A stretch of 64,000 nucleotides of DNA, taken from NCBI GenBank assembly GCA_949317995.1, contig OX439035.1:83949959-84013958 (forward strand), given 5' to 3'. Below are positions 35,084 to 47,000 of this stretch, in pieces. Numbering within the stretch: position 1 is the stretch's first letter; the number at the start of each line of letters is the position of its first letter. The notes beneath the pieces are model-generated. The model had not been told where the DNA came from, made no database searches, and worked only from the letters and a program-made list of their open reading frames with translations. Made by a program: the position numbers and the translations under genes. The stretch is from Acholoe squamosa (Eukaryota; Annelida; Polychaeta; Phyllodocida; Polynoidae).

Positions 35084-36700
35084 TTGTGAAATAGCCCTAG
35101 GCCGAGCCCCCTGCCGACTCTACTTCCTACGGGAGTGGCAGAGCGCAGATGCCTATGTTGTAGTCTAAAATTTGGTACCAATGGTACCGAATGATTTTTA
35201 ACACACTTCCCCTTTATGCATGGCTTCCAAATTTCATCCATACAACTATGGCACACTTTACTTGCTACTTCTGCTTGGATGTAAAGATGTGAGCTTTAAT
35301 TCAGTTTTAAATCATCTTTTTATATCTCCTGGCTGGAGCAAAGGCCCTGCTCTGGCACTGTGCCAAGATCAAAGTTGCTGCCTAAAATTTCTAAAATTTA
35401 CTAAAATATGAATAACAAAGACTATAAAACTAAAGATTAATTACTGCATTGGCAAAATCACATGTTTAATTAAGTATGTGAGAAGTTTCAAGTAGGAGAG
35501 TGAGGGGAAAGTTTATTTTCACATGAGTTTTTTGTTGTCTATGAACCCATCCAACTAACTTTGCTGTCAGCCATTAGCGTTAGCGATAGGCTGTCATCGA
35601 CTGGCCTAAATAGCCCATGCATTGCTATAGTATAGCACAAAGTCATAGCCTTTGACAAAGGGGAGGGGCGAAACATTTCTGACCCCTCCGTCTCCGACTC
35701 CGAGGGGGAGGGCCAAAGAATTTTGACGCACTCTCCTGAAAATCCACCACCCCTCCCTACCCAGCTATAAACTGGGCCCTGATATGTTCATTCAGAGGCC
35801 CAGCAATTGATGTCCACTGGGTCTGCAGAGGGCTCAGCCTAGTCTTCCTGGGCCCCAGATATCACGTTACAAAAATCAAAGGCTTGGCATATGATTTTAC
35901 ATTTCAAAACAATACACAATAAGTAGGTAGGTCCTAGAGTTGAGATATCAAAGACCAACCCCAGTTAAGACTAGGGACCCAGTTTTCATTGGGGGCTTGG
36001 GAAACTACTCAGACAGTTCCACCACCACAACACCAGTGCCACCGCTTACCATCGCTCCTTTAGTTTAGCGATGGTTCCGTCTACACCCCTCCCCTGATGT
36101 GTAGGTCAAGATACTCGGCCCATCCCTTCACAGAATCTACACCAGCTTGTCTGTGAGACTGTTAGTAACAGTGACAGTAACAGTGTTACTGTCATACTCA
36201 TAGTATCATCAGCAGGTATCATACTCATAGAGATAGACTGAGACAGTGAGACTGAGAGTGAGAAACGAGTGAGACTGAGTTAGTTAGTATCAAAATCATG
36301 AAATGGTTTTATGTCGCTATGTTGCGTGATATCAGTGACTCGGACGTAGTTCTTCTAAGAGAATAACATCTACTACTCACCTAAAAAGTGTGCATTTCGA
36401 AGGAATCCTCTGGTATGTAGATCTAGGTTTAGATCATAAAACAACTCCCGATCAATTATTGTCTGTTGGGGCGGCGGTAGCTATGGACGCATCCGATCGA
36501 TAGAAAGCGTGAAATTGATCATTAAAAGACCGGCTACAATCTGTAAGGGCGCGTTGCATCGGCCAGTACGACAGTAGAGTAAAGCAACGGTAGATGACGC
36601 CACAGTCAAAAGTGCGTGCGCGCCGCCCGTGCCCGCCGCAGGAAGTTCCCGCCGTTCCCTGCGCTCAAGTGGGTAGGTCTTCGTTGGCTTTGTGTGGTGT
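34128..36700 (-). promoter_or_regulatory. Putative promoter, noncoding first exon and first intron of the TTLL3-like gene
   Basis: A GC- and CpG-rich stretch at about 36530-36680 includes a TTCCCGCC-like site on the minus strand. It is followed on the minus strand by a strong donor TTTTTAG|GTGAGT (exon end 36381). The acceptor TTTGATTCACAG (exon start 34127) lies 55 nt upstream of the start codon. Together they suggest a 5' UTR exon spliced to coding exon 1. The intron carries a (TA)n microsatellite and MITE fragments. Inferred from signals only. Confidence 0.4.
35016..35077. repeat. (TA)n microsatellite
   Basis: About 31 TA units. It generates meaningless Tyr/Ile frames on both strands. Confidence 0.97.
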
Positions 36701-37027
36701 CTTTTGACTGGAACCCTGTCATTTAAGAAAACATATTGTGTCGATATTTTGCGTACCATTTGCGAACTATCTAATATAAGGAAATGGAATATTTTGCCCC
36801 AACGCGTGCCCGAAATTATGGGGCCCCGACGAGGTGTTTTTTAAGGCAAATTTCAAGTCTTCAAGGGACCCAAAATGTGGGCATTTCCTGAAGATATCTT
36901 CTGCCTTCTGGCAAGAAAAGTTCTGGTCCCTGATGTAAGTGGTTACATGCCCCCCCCCCCTCCCTTGTTACCCCATATTGCGCATGTAGGCCTACCTTGC
37001 AATTCTGTCATATTCATTCCAGATTAA

Positions 37028-37867
37028 GGTGGGTCGATCGCTACCATTGAATCAAAGATCCTAGATTTTCTTCATTTTTCTCCCAGAGGTACAAAAACTC
37101 ATCTAGAATAAGAATATGAAAAGAAAAGTAGGGGGTCCCGAGCTACTTTTTTTTCTACAGATTTTTGAAAAATAAAAGTATTTTAATCTAAACTCACATG
37201 GTGAACGGTCTGAATATTCTGATATCCCTTTTTATTAAGAATTTTTGATTTTAACTCCTTAACATGGCATCCTGGGTAAATTTCTCATTTTTTTTGGAAA
37301 AGAAAGGGGTAAATTTTCTATTATTTTATAAAAAAAAAAACAAATAAAATTCATATTTTCAACCACTAGATTTTTCTTAAACTTCTTCAGAATATTGTTC
37401 AGATAATTTGCCTTTCAATAGGAGTAATTTTGATATGGGGTCCCATGCATTATTTTATAGTTTTGGGCATTTGAATTAAAAAAGTACTGAAAAAAATAAC
37501 ACAAATCAATATTCAAAGCAATGCATGATGGGTGAAATATGCAAATCCTTGTCATTAGACTGTTTCATTATAAGCTCTCGGTCACTGTGAATAGCCTATC
37601 ACTTCTAGGGCATTGTATTGTAAGTGCTATAATTCTAAGGTGCAAAAGAATGTTAGAGAATCATGAGAAAAATCTTGCTTCAAATGTCCCAAAATTTCAA
37701 AGTGCCATAAAATAAACAAATTTTGATCGAAGCCTTCCAAAAATGTTTGTGAACATTAAGGGCTGATTTAAGTATGTGCATACAAAAAATGGTGTGATTC
37801 TGATGAAGATAACCTATATGCGTAGGGATCTGCGCAGTAGGCTCAAATCCAATAGTAGCGACCCACC
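37028..37867. mobile_element. TTAA-flanked 840-bp element
   Basis: Ends GGTGGGTCGATCGCTACCAT and ...ATAGTAGCGACCCACC are inverted repeats and TTAA flanks both sides (37024-37027, 37868-37871). TTAA target sites point to the piggyBac or Kolobok superfamilies. No transposase frame is present. Confidence 0.82.
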
Positions 37868-37940
37868 TTAAGCCAATGAAAGTTTAGGGCCCATAGTATT
37901 GTCCGAAATATCTGGAGGTATAGCATCACTGGCATTTAAC

Positions 37941-38308
37941 CCCGGGGGGAGGCACTTCATGTTTGACATTCACAAGTGTGCGGCTGGCAAGGGTGCTTTT
38001 TCAATCCTAAATCTCTCTAGCCAAGGGTCTACTTTTGGAAAATCTCCCTAGGCAAGGGTCAACCTTTAGGAAATTTCCCTAGGCAAGGGTACATTTTGAG
38101 TAAAAAATGCTGTGAACGCACATAATTTTTCATGAAAATGCTTAAAATTTCCTATTTTTTTCCACATTGTACCATTCCCTCCAAATTTTCCCTAAGCAAG
38201 GGTCTATTATCTTCAAAATTTCCCTAGGCAAGGGTAAGGGTTGCAAAACTTCCAGCCGCACACCCGTGTAAAAAAAAAAAACAAAACAATTGAGTGCCCC
38301 CCCCCCCA
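37941..38308. mobile_element. 368-bp element with 9-bp target duplication and CCCTAGGCAAGGGT repeats
   Basis: GCATTTAAC repeats at 37932-37940 and 38309-38317 flank the unit. Ends are C/G runs with GGCACT / AGTGCC, and subterminal GTGTGCGGCTGG pairs with CCAGCCGCACAC. Inside are five copies of TCCCTAGGCAAGGGT-like sequence (38016, 38045, 38076, 38189, 38221). A 9-bp duplication suggests a Mutator-like origin. A partial relative lies at 34262-34330. Confidence 0.78.
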
Positions 38309-38368
38309 GCATTTAACACAGATCTTTGATTTACCCAAACTGCCAATTGCTAAGGCTACACTCCTTTT

Positions 38369-39151
38369 CAGGGATGAAAGAGTTCAAGGTTTTCCTTGAT
38401 TTCAAGGTTTTTTTCACTCACTTAAGAAAAATAAGTTTTCTTGAAAATCCTCTGAAAACAGGATAAAGGAGTCACAATTTACCTCTAGAGGTTGCATACA
38501 TGCACACAGTCAGGTCCCACAACACTGCATACAGTGGCAGCATGCCAGTTTTTAGTTCAAGGTTTTCAAGGATTCTCAAGTTTTTCCTTGAAAACTTTCC
38601 CCTCTTTATTGGTGTTTGTTCCACTCTTCAGTGTAGTCTTAGCAGCAAGCTATAGTTCCTATGCTAGAAGAGTGTCGGATAGTATACCCCTTTTCTGCGC
38701 GTTATGATTTCATCATGTAACTATATTGGTCATTTATTCCCTGCACCTTTTGACCTATCTACATAACATTGTAATTGGTCCCTAGGTCGTGTTGCGCAAA
38801 GGCACCACTACTAGTAGATCAGGTGGTGCATATTTTGGGTATGCTATCCGAACAAGACCTTGGAAAACAGCTATACAGTAACATTCTGAAGGGATCCTAG
38901 GACATACTCTGCAAAAGGGCCATAATGTGCACATTTTGGGTATAGTATCCGAACAACATCTTGAAAAACAGCTTTTCCTGTTATTTGAGGACAAACTATA
39001 CACCCTTATACAACACCTACTGCCTCCTCCCCACCCCCCCAACCATACAAACCCTGTAACACACTTATGGATGGGACTGGAGGGCATATACAGTGCATTT
39101 AAAGTTGTTTCCTTTTTCAAGGTTTTTTGTCATCGTCGACTTTCATCCCTG
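38369..39151. mobile_element. 783-bp element with CAGGGATGAAAG ends and 6-bp duplication
   Basis: Starts CAGGGATGAAAG and ends CTTTCATCCCTG, flanked by CCTTTT on both sides. An internal direct duplication (about 38825-38872 and 38929-38975, TTTTGGGTATRSTATCCGAA) is visible. Non-coding. hAT-like ends, though hAT duplications are usually 8 bp. Confidence 0.8.
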
Positions 39152-41369
39152 CCTTTTCTAAAACTCTGCTGAGTGTGAGATTTACATTATTTAATAATAG
39201 TTTCCTATGCTAATGTAAAAGATGAGAAATAAGTACACCATATCCATAATTAAGTTTTATTCAACATACAAGTATGGTGACATACAAAATAACATGAAAG
39301 CAGATCATAATGAAGTTGCGTTACCGAGTATGGGTAACGTAAGCTTGGCGAACAACACATTTACACCATTTTTGCCATGCTGCCCACACTCCGTGATGTT
39401 ATGTCACAGGAATATTGAACGCCAACCTGCCACCTTGTAGTAACATGTGGTACCCTCTGGCGTGGTGTATGGGCAGCATGGCACGCAATATGGTGTCTTC
39501 CTTGTATTCTCTTTTTTTTTTATCAGATCACAAAAATAAATTGACTGTTTTCTGGTTTGCACATTAATGAACACCGAGGAGATTTGTAGGACTGGCAGAC
39601 GCTCAAACATGAATTGTACCTTTTCCATTCAGTACTTCTATCATGAATATACTATCAAGTCCGAAGACTTGGAAGAGTAGCCCAATGTCTTATATATAAT
39701 ATTGTATGGCTTTAGATAGAACATTTGGTGAGGAGTATGACTTTAGAAAACATCAGATAGGGTTTGCTGATTCGGCGTGATGATAACATTTACATTTAGC
39801 AGGAGATGGTACATGTGGAGAATGAAAGCTAGGGTTAGATATTGCCTGTCTCTGTCCATCCCTCAAAGGGTAATCTGAACAGGACAAATATGTCAGGTTC
39901 CTAAGACGATTCATGCAGCTAAGTAAGTTATTATCATCATAAACTAGACCTAGAGCAAAAGACTGCAACACTGATATGGCAGACAGAATACCGATAAGTG
40001 CTCTCGGTATGTGACTAGATTATAATCTCGTTTAGAATGTGATTTCATCGAGAAGTCATGGACATAGTTCACTGACAACAGCCTGGTAGATGACCATGCA
40101 GAGTGTATCACACTTCACAGTAAGCCAAACACAACTCTCACATGAAAAGGTGCTTTGGTATTGATAATTACATTGATCAGACATACACCACAGTATACTT
40201 TCTTTCTGAAATGGCTGCAAACATGGGTCAGACTTAAACCAACATACAAGCTTGAGAAGATGAAATGGCCTCTGTTTTTTTCAATGTGGATTTCTGACTA
40301 TGTTATATTCATAGATACATATATATACGCTGGTGATAAAGTTGGTTGATACCAATATGCGAACATGGACATATTATTATAGTGTAGTCACAAAAGGACA
40401 AGTCTATCATCACCTTCCTCTTCATATATTCCATTTGGTGATAGAGAAAGATGCAACCAGCCACACGAGAGGCGCTGCAAGGCACACCTGCTGCTCCAGC
40501 ACGTATACACTGCATTATGCGTCCTATAACATCCTGTAGTTCTATATTATAGCATATGGTGACAAAGGTTCAGGTGCTTCGGGTTTACATTTTATGTGCA
40601 GACAAGTCGTCATGTGACCTGGCATAAAGATGTACCATGTGACCTGTCAATCAAAACGTGACGTGTATGACGTCTCTGACCACACCTTATCCACAACATC
40701 ACCTGGACATACGTCATGGCACGTCATGGGATCATAAAGCTAGCAGACAGTGCGGGAATCACTCACACACACACGCACTTGTTCTCAAGCAGAAAATATC
40801 AACTATTTGTCTACACTGCTTCACACTCAATCACTATCATTTCTTGGTTATTACATTATCTCTTAGTCTTCTCTCACCCCCTCCCACAAAGAAGCATATA
40901 TCATCAAGGCATAGAAAGCTGCAGTTACAATACCATTATCTGTACACTGAGAAATATTATTAGTCATCCAAGCAGCCTCACTAAGTGTGACCGGTGTAGC
41001 CCGGCCCTAGTCCTACAAAGCCTATGCGGCTTCACTACCTCTACGTGCTCTCAGGTCGTCCAACCGCTGCGACCAGTGAAGACACAAACACACACATGAT
41101 AATCAACACCTAACGGGTTCCTGGTGAAGTCTCTTCTATGTACACAGGACAGGGCATGAGGTTGATTATTACTGCTAGCGACTGTGCTTCTGTACAATGA
41201 AATAAAATTTCCAACACACACAGGCGGCTCTGTATTTTACAAATGAAAAACATATAATACAAGTTGAACCTCTCTTAAATAAGGAATACGGGTCTGAGAG
41301 TACATAACCACTCTACTGCGGCCAAGAAGCACCTTTCTAGGTCATGATCTGACTTATATATCTGTCTGT

Positions 41370-41630
41370 CATCAACTGACATTTACATAACCAAACTTGT
41401 CAGTAACTGACAAATCTACCATTGATAGCATTAAACTGACTTTTGTCATTAACTCACACATCTACCTCTGAGCTGATATATAGCTGATACATATGTAAGT
41501 AACTGACTAACATGTGCCAGTGACTGACATATTGAACCGTAATTGAATTGCCTACTTTTGAGAGTAGCTGATACATATGTAAGTAACTGACATAAATTAC
41601 TGTGTCAGTATCTGACAGCATTTGTTTAAT
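41370..41630. repeat. Cluster of GTAACTGAC-type short repeats
   Basis: Many variants of (A)GTAACTGACA. CTGATACATATGTAAGTAAC occurs twice (near 41484 and 41568). Non-coding, intergenic. Confidence 0.65.
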
Positions 41631-43866
41631 CCTCGGCTATAGCTACTCTTGTAAACTTTTGAAATGAACATGGAGGGAACAACTCACAAAAACAGTGGAA
41701 AACCTCAGGCAGGGTAAAAATGGCCATGGATTTGGGACAGATCAATAGAAGCAGCTTCTTTTTAATGTGATGTACGCAAATTCTAGTCAGCAGATTGAGG
41801 CTGGATAAAAACTAAATAAAAGTTTTTGTAAAATCACATACAATAAATCTGAATTTGAGAAGCAAATTTCAAAGCACCCTGCAGAAACCCCATTACTTAT
41901 CCCTATGAACACAAACAAAATGTACAAGTATTGGTGGAGTTGTCACCAATTTCCTTTAGAATAAGACACGCCTATTGTGTCTGAAATGCGGCATATAAAT
42001 ATAATTTACATTAATATTTGGTGAAACTCAAGTGATGCTCATAAATCACTTAAAATGGAGTGTCAAGATGGCTGCCCCCAACCACTTTGGCAGTTCTTGC
42101 GCAAAACATTAACCAACTACATGATATGCTAACAGCAAAAGTCACAATGCACTTAGACTCATCTAAACACCTTCAACAGAATACCAATGGAGAGCTTTAA
42201 CCATAGCTAAATTGATATCACCGAATTATAAAAAGTTCTTACCCTGGCTCAATTTCTCCGCTATAAAGTTAACATTCAAACGGATGTCAATGTGCAGGCA
42301 TCATTAATATTAAAGGTTATCTTGGTCATAACAAATTTAGAAAAAATACTTGAAAATGCAGTGCAAGTCTTTGATAACTTTGTAGATTTATCCACCCCTG
42401 TGCCAGTAGAAAGTGTAGTGACTGATAGAAGTTGGACAGCCTTCACGAAGACAAGAACCATGTTGTGTGCAAAGGTCACACTGACATGAATAACGTCACA
42501 GCTACAGAGTACATATCGTCACAGAATATAAAGCAGCTTGGCAGATGGGTGTCTCTTGTCTTGATGGCATTGGAAATAAAGAGGTATTGTAAATTATAGT
42601 CTCTCCTCTCTTCCTTTATTACCATACAAGTATCGGGACAAACCTTGCTATTTCCATTGGTAGGTGCAATTGTACACACGTACCTATGTCCACAGCTGAT
42701 CCACACCTGGTAGAATTGGATTGTCTAAAAACCTATTGCACTGACTCCCAGGTATGTTATCTGGTTTATGATGTAGCGAGAGGTGCAGGAGGCTGGTCCA
42801 TTTGATGGATCCGACCTCACCGATTCCTATCACTATTCTACTGGGCACAGGATGGAGAAGGCTTTAACCAAACCAATGCATAGTGACTCGCATAAGTCCA
42901 AGGCAGCAGTGAATTACTTTACACAGAAGGGGAAAACGTTACAAAGAAGGAAAGAAAAATACCAACAACACAAATGAGGCAGAGGGTTTTCCATGCTCTT
43001 TGCGTTGGGGTCCGTGTACATGTTGTCCATATGGTACTGCTACCACAGTATTGAGGGCCCCCTGGTCACACATCATTGAAAGCAGACGCCTAAACATGAA
43101 AAGATGCTCGCTGTATGAGACCACTCATGTGGACTTTATAGACACATCTAGGTCCAATTTTAGATCACCAGGAGACATATGAGGCCCCTAGCATCCTTGG
43201 TAGAGTGATTCATTTATACAGTATAAGACATGTCTGTGGCTGACCATGGCTAAATCATCCTAGGAGCATCACAATCTATCAGCCATCAGGGTTGAGATTT
43301 CGCCAAAATTCTTTATGGACTAAACTGGTCCTCCAAGAGACCTGATTATGCTGGTATGAATAGGCGTGGTATTGACCGGTTCTTCACCTCTATTTTCTAC
43401 CTCCGATCAGCTGCCTCTATATAAGTAGTGTATTTGATGGCTCCATCGCGGCTCACGTCCTTACTCCTTTTTGTGTTGGTGGCAGAGAGTAGGTCACAAA
43501 GGTGGTTTTAAGCATGACTGTTGGTTACTATTAGCACCATGCTGAATGAATGTAGGGCTGCAGCCATCATCACTATGCAGACCCCCTGATGGACACAGTA
43601 GTCAGGAATATGTTGGAGGCTACACACGACCTGCTGTTCGGCACTGGCACCACACTCATTAAGGGGTCGATACCATACCAGATGTACACGCATGAGACAG
43701 ACCCTCCGCATGTCAAAACTGATCAAGTTCACAATTCCCCCATAAATGAACCAAAACAATGAAGTCTTAATAATTCTTTTTTTTTTTGTAAGTTGCTACC
43801 TCAAGGTGTCCCAGTGAGGTGTCCAGGGCGGCAATCTCAGCCCGTGTCTGGCCTCTGCCATTTCTA

Positions 43867-44089
43867 TTATACAAATGTTGACAGGGCCGATGGTGATGTT
43901 GCGTCGGGTTCAATCTTGTCTTTGGACTTTGTTTTCTTGCCACCATACTGTCCTATGAAGGAACCATCCTCATTAAACTTGCTGGGGTCAGTGTCCTCGT
44001 ACTCTGCCATGGAGTCGCTATCGCTCATTTCCAGGGGTTTGCTCTCACTCTCCAGAGACCCAGCACTCTTTTTGTAGTCAGGCTCATCA
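43867..44089 (-). CDS. L1-family CAM last coding exon (FIGQY)
   Basis: Acceptor CACATTTTATCCAG, phase 2 in. Encodes DEPDYKKSAGSLESESKPLE, MSDSDSMAEYEDTDPSKFNE, DGSFIGQYGGKKTKSKDKIE and ends SPSALSTFV-stop. FIGQY is the ankyrin-binding motif whose tyrosine phosphorylation blocks ankyrin binding (family knowledge). The C-terminal -STFV resembles a class I PDZ ligand (S/T-x-V), as in several vertebrate L1 paralogs. Confidence 0.95.
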
Positions 44090-47000
44090 CTGGATAAAAT
44101 GTGAAAAATACAAAAAAGAATTAGATGGAAGTTAAGAGTACATGACTGAATACACACCAGCAAAACATGCATTTTGGTGTAATCAAATGCGGTACTAGTC
44201 TCCTGTATACATCAATAAACTAAGGCAATAACTACATGTATTTGCAATATATTGTGCCTTTCTACACTTAGCGCCAGGTAATATGGATATAGCGGCAAAA
44301 TCTAGAAGCTTGTGCTCAGCCGCAACATGTCTACTGTGACCATAACACAAGGAAAGCTGATATAAATATAAAATTGATAAAGCCATTGCTTCTCATAGGT
44401 CACTTTATGATTCTCTTTATGTTTTTTCTAACTTCTCACGGATTAACAACAATTATTATCTCTTTCAGACCTAACAAATCGCGTTATAGCAAACGCAATT
44501 TAGAATTATAAAGTAGGAAAAGATCAGAGCATTCATTCATCATAGCCAAAAGCTCTCTCTTGGTGCGTAGTTGGAATATTCAGTTTAGTGCTCTTACTTG
44601 TGACCTTTCCATTTCTCTGATCACTTAATCAAGGATTCGTTACTTACGTACCTGCTAGTTCATATTACCTTTCTAATATCTAATATGCCTGTGTCTTCTT
44701 GAACATATCATTTTTTTTTTACAACCCTCACCCTATCATCAGAAGTTTCAAGAAACTCCCTGTCAATGATGCAAGTGGACGTTGGAATTTACAGTCTATA
44801 TACCCCCTTGATAGAATCCTAGTCGTTATATTCTGCACTGCAATATGTACCTTTATGTACTTTTTCCAAAGGCACATACCGTAATCTCTCGCGTAGAAGG
44901 CGCAGCCCACGTAGAAGGCGCACCCCCAACTCAGAGAAGGCTGGTTCGCGTAGAAGGCGCACCTACCTTCTCTGAATTGGTATGTAGTAAAACCCTGCGT
45001 ATGAGGCGTATCATGCTGACCATATACTTTTTTTTAATGCCACAAATGAGGTGTAACCAGAAGTAGAACTTATCTCTAACATTGTAGCATCAGTTTTTTA
45101 GGTTTCTTCTCCTATATTCATATAGTCTATCAATGTTGAAGCATGTGAGGGATTGAATTTAAATCACAACATTATCTAAACATAGTTTGAACATCTGTTC
45201 TTAAGTCAAACATATAGGAAGTGTATATAAATGGTAAACTGGCTCCATCTGGTGGCACTTCTAGGAACCATTCCTATTGAATACAGTATTATAAATGATC
45301 ATGATCAAGATACAGTTTGCATTATTATTATGTGTTAGATTGTATTCCAACTACTGTAGTTGTAAATGTATTTTAGGTTATCCTATGCTGGGCATCTGCG
45401 GTCTGTATAACTACCGCAGGCATAGGGCCCCACCCCCACCCCCTCTCCTCTTACTTCCTGCTGTGTCAAGGTCACGTCACAGACAGAGAGAGGGGGGTTA
45501 CAGAAATATAATCTTGTTATATCAAAGATATTCTTATCCTAATCCCTTAATTGGGGGTGATTAGTGGATGTTTATTCTGCACTCTGTCTGTCTCAGTTTC
45601 ATTTCGCACTCCCCACCACATACTCAGATAACCTATCAGTGATAACATCTGCTGGGAGAGTGTGCTCACTCATGCACATCCAACAGTTTCCAACAAGTTG
45701 GCCAAGGCTTCCACCTGCCATATGTAGTGGGAGAGAAGCGGGAGCGGAATTCAGGGGTAGGTTTCCAGCCTAAGGTTATCCATAATTATATATGCAATAG
45801 GAATGGTTCCTAGAAGTGCCACCAGATGGAGCCAGTATACCATTTAGGCCATTTAATTATAAATACTTGGATTACGGATCCGCCGCTGGGATTTTTGGCA
45901 AAATAGAAAAAAAAATTAAATTTTATTTTATCTTTTTTTTTCCTTTGGCCGCTGGGAATTCTCAGGATTTTTGGTAAAAAAATATATATAAAAAAAAGGT
46001 CCCTAGTCACATGTTAACACCCAATAATTCCCGACTTTTCCTACATTTGGTCCCCAAAAGATATTTTTGATTATCAAAAGGTGACTTTGAAAGCCGGAAA
46101 AGAGCATTTTTGGGGGCAATGTGGTTTTTTTTTACCTTTGGCCGCTGGGATTTTTTGGTCTCAAATCAATCTTTTTTTAAAATTTTTTTACCTTTGGCCG
46201 CCCAAAATTCCTGCTAAGAAATCCCGTAATCCAAGTAATCTTAATTAAATGGCCTTATATACACTTCCTATATGTTTGACTTGAGAACAGATGTTCAAAC
46301 TATGTTTAGATAATGTTGTGATTTAAATTCATTTCCTCACATGCTTCAACATTGATAGAATATATGAATGTATGAAAAGAAACCAAAAGAACTGATGCTA
46401 CAATGTTAGAGATAAGTTCTACTTCTGGTTACACCACATTTGTGGCATTTAAAAAAAAATATATGATCAGCATCATACCCAACCTGATCTCAATTGAGAT
46501 ATCGGGGAAAAAACCTGCGTATAAGGCGCACCCCCAGCTCACGGCAGCCTGCCTCCCGCTTAAAAGACCCATCCATGATCTAATTCGCGTATAAGACGCG
46601 CCTTATACGTGGGAGAGATTACGGTAATAAAGTATATGGTGAATTAGCCTTCGTTTTCTTCGTTTTACACACAGCAGCACGACATTAGTGCCCCTAGAAC
46701 TAGATAAACTAGGGTACCACAATGAGGCCTATGGCTAACTGTGCTTTCAGATAGAGAAAGAAAAGAATACACACACATAAAGGTCATCAATTCTAAGACT
46801 CTATTGATAATATATCTGTAAACGCTTCCATCTACAGGCTTTTAGTTACATATACTTGTATGTGTACAACTAAAAGCGATATTGTATAAAAACAAACACA
46901 ACCATTACACCTTAAAATTCAAACCCATACAAAAATATCATCTAATAAATGGCAAATGCTATGACATTGTATCATAGATTTAAAAACCGTCTCAAGATTC

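Larger units (their letters stand above)
36701..43866. other. Intergenic region and L1-family CAM 3' UTR
   Basis: Contains three transposons (37028-37867, 37941-38308, 38369-39151) and the short-repeat cluster at 41.4 kb. The 3' UTR of the L1-family gene should occupy the right part; a minus-strand AATAAA lies at about 42617. No additional gene is recognised. Confidence 0.6.

Noticed and set aside
34849..35256. Frames with long Tyr-Ile runs on both strands
   Set aside because: Translations of the (TA)n microsatellite.
37981..38240. Repeats at 38 kb considered as a CRISPR array
   Set aside because: Repeats are 15 bp, imperfect, unevenly spaced, inside a transposon with target duplication, in animal DNA.
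45295..45564. 89-codon frame in the foldback spacer as a transposase
   Set aside because: Too short, no DDE-like motif, Pro-rich low-complexity centre.
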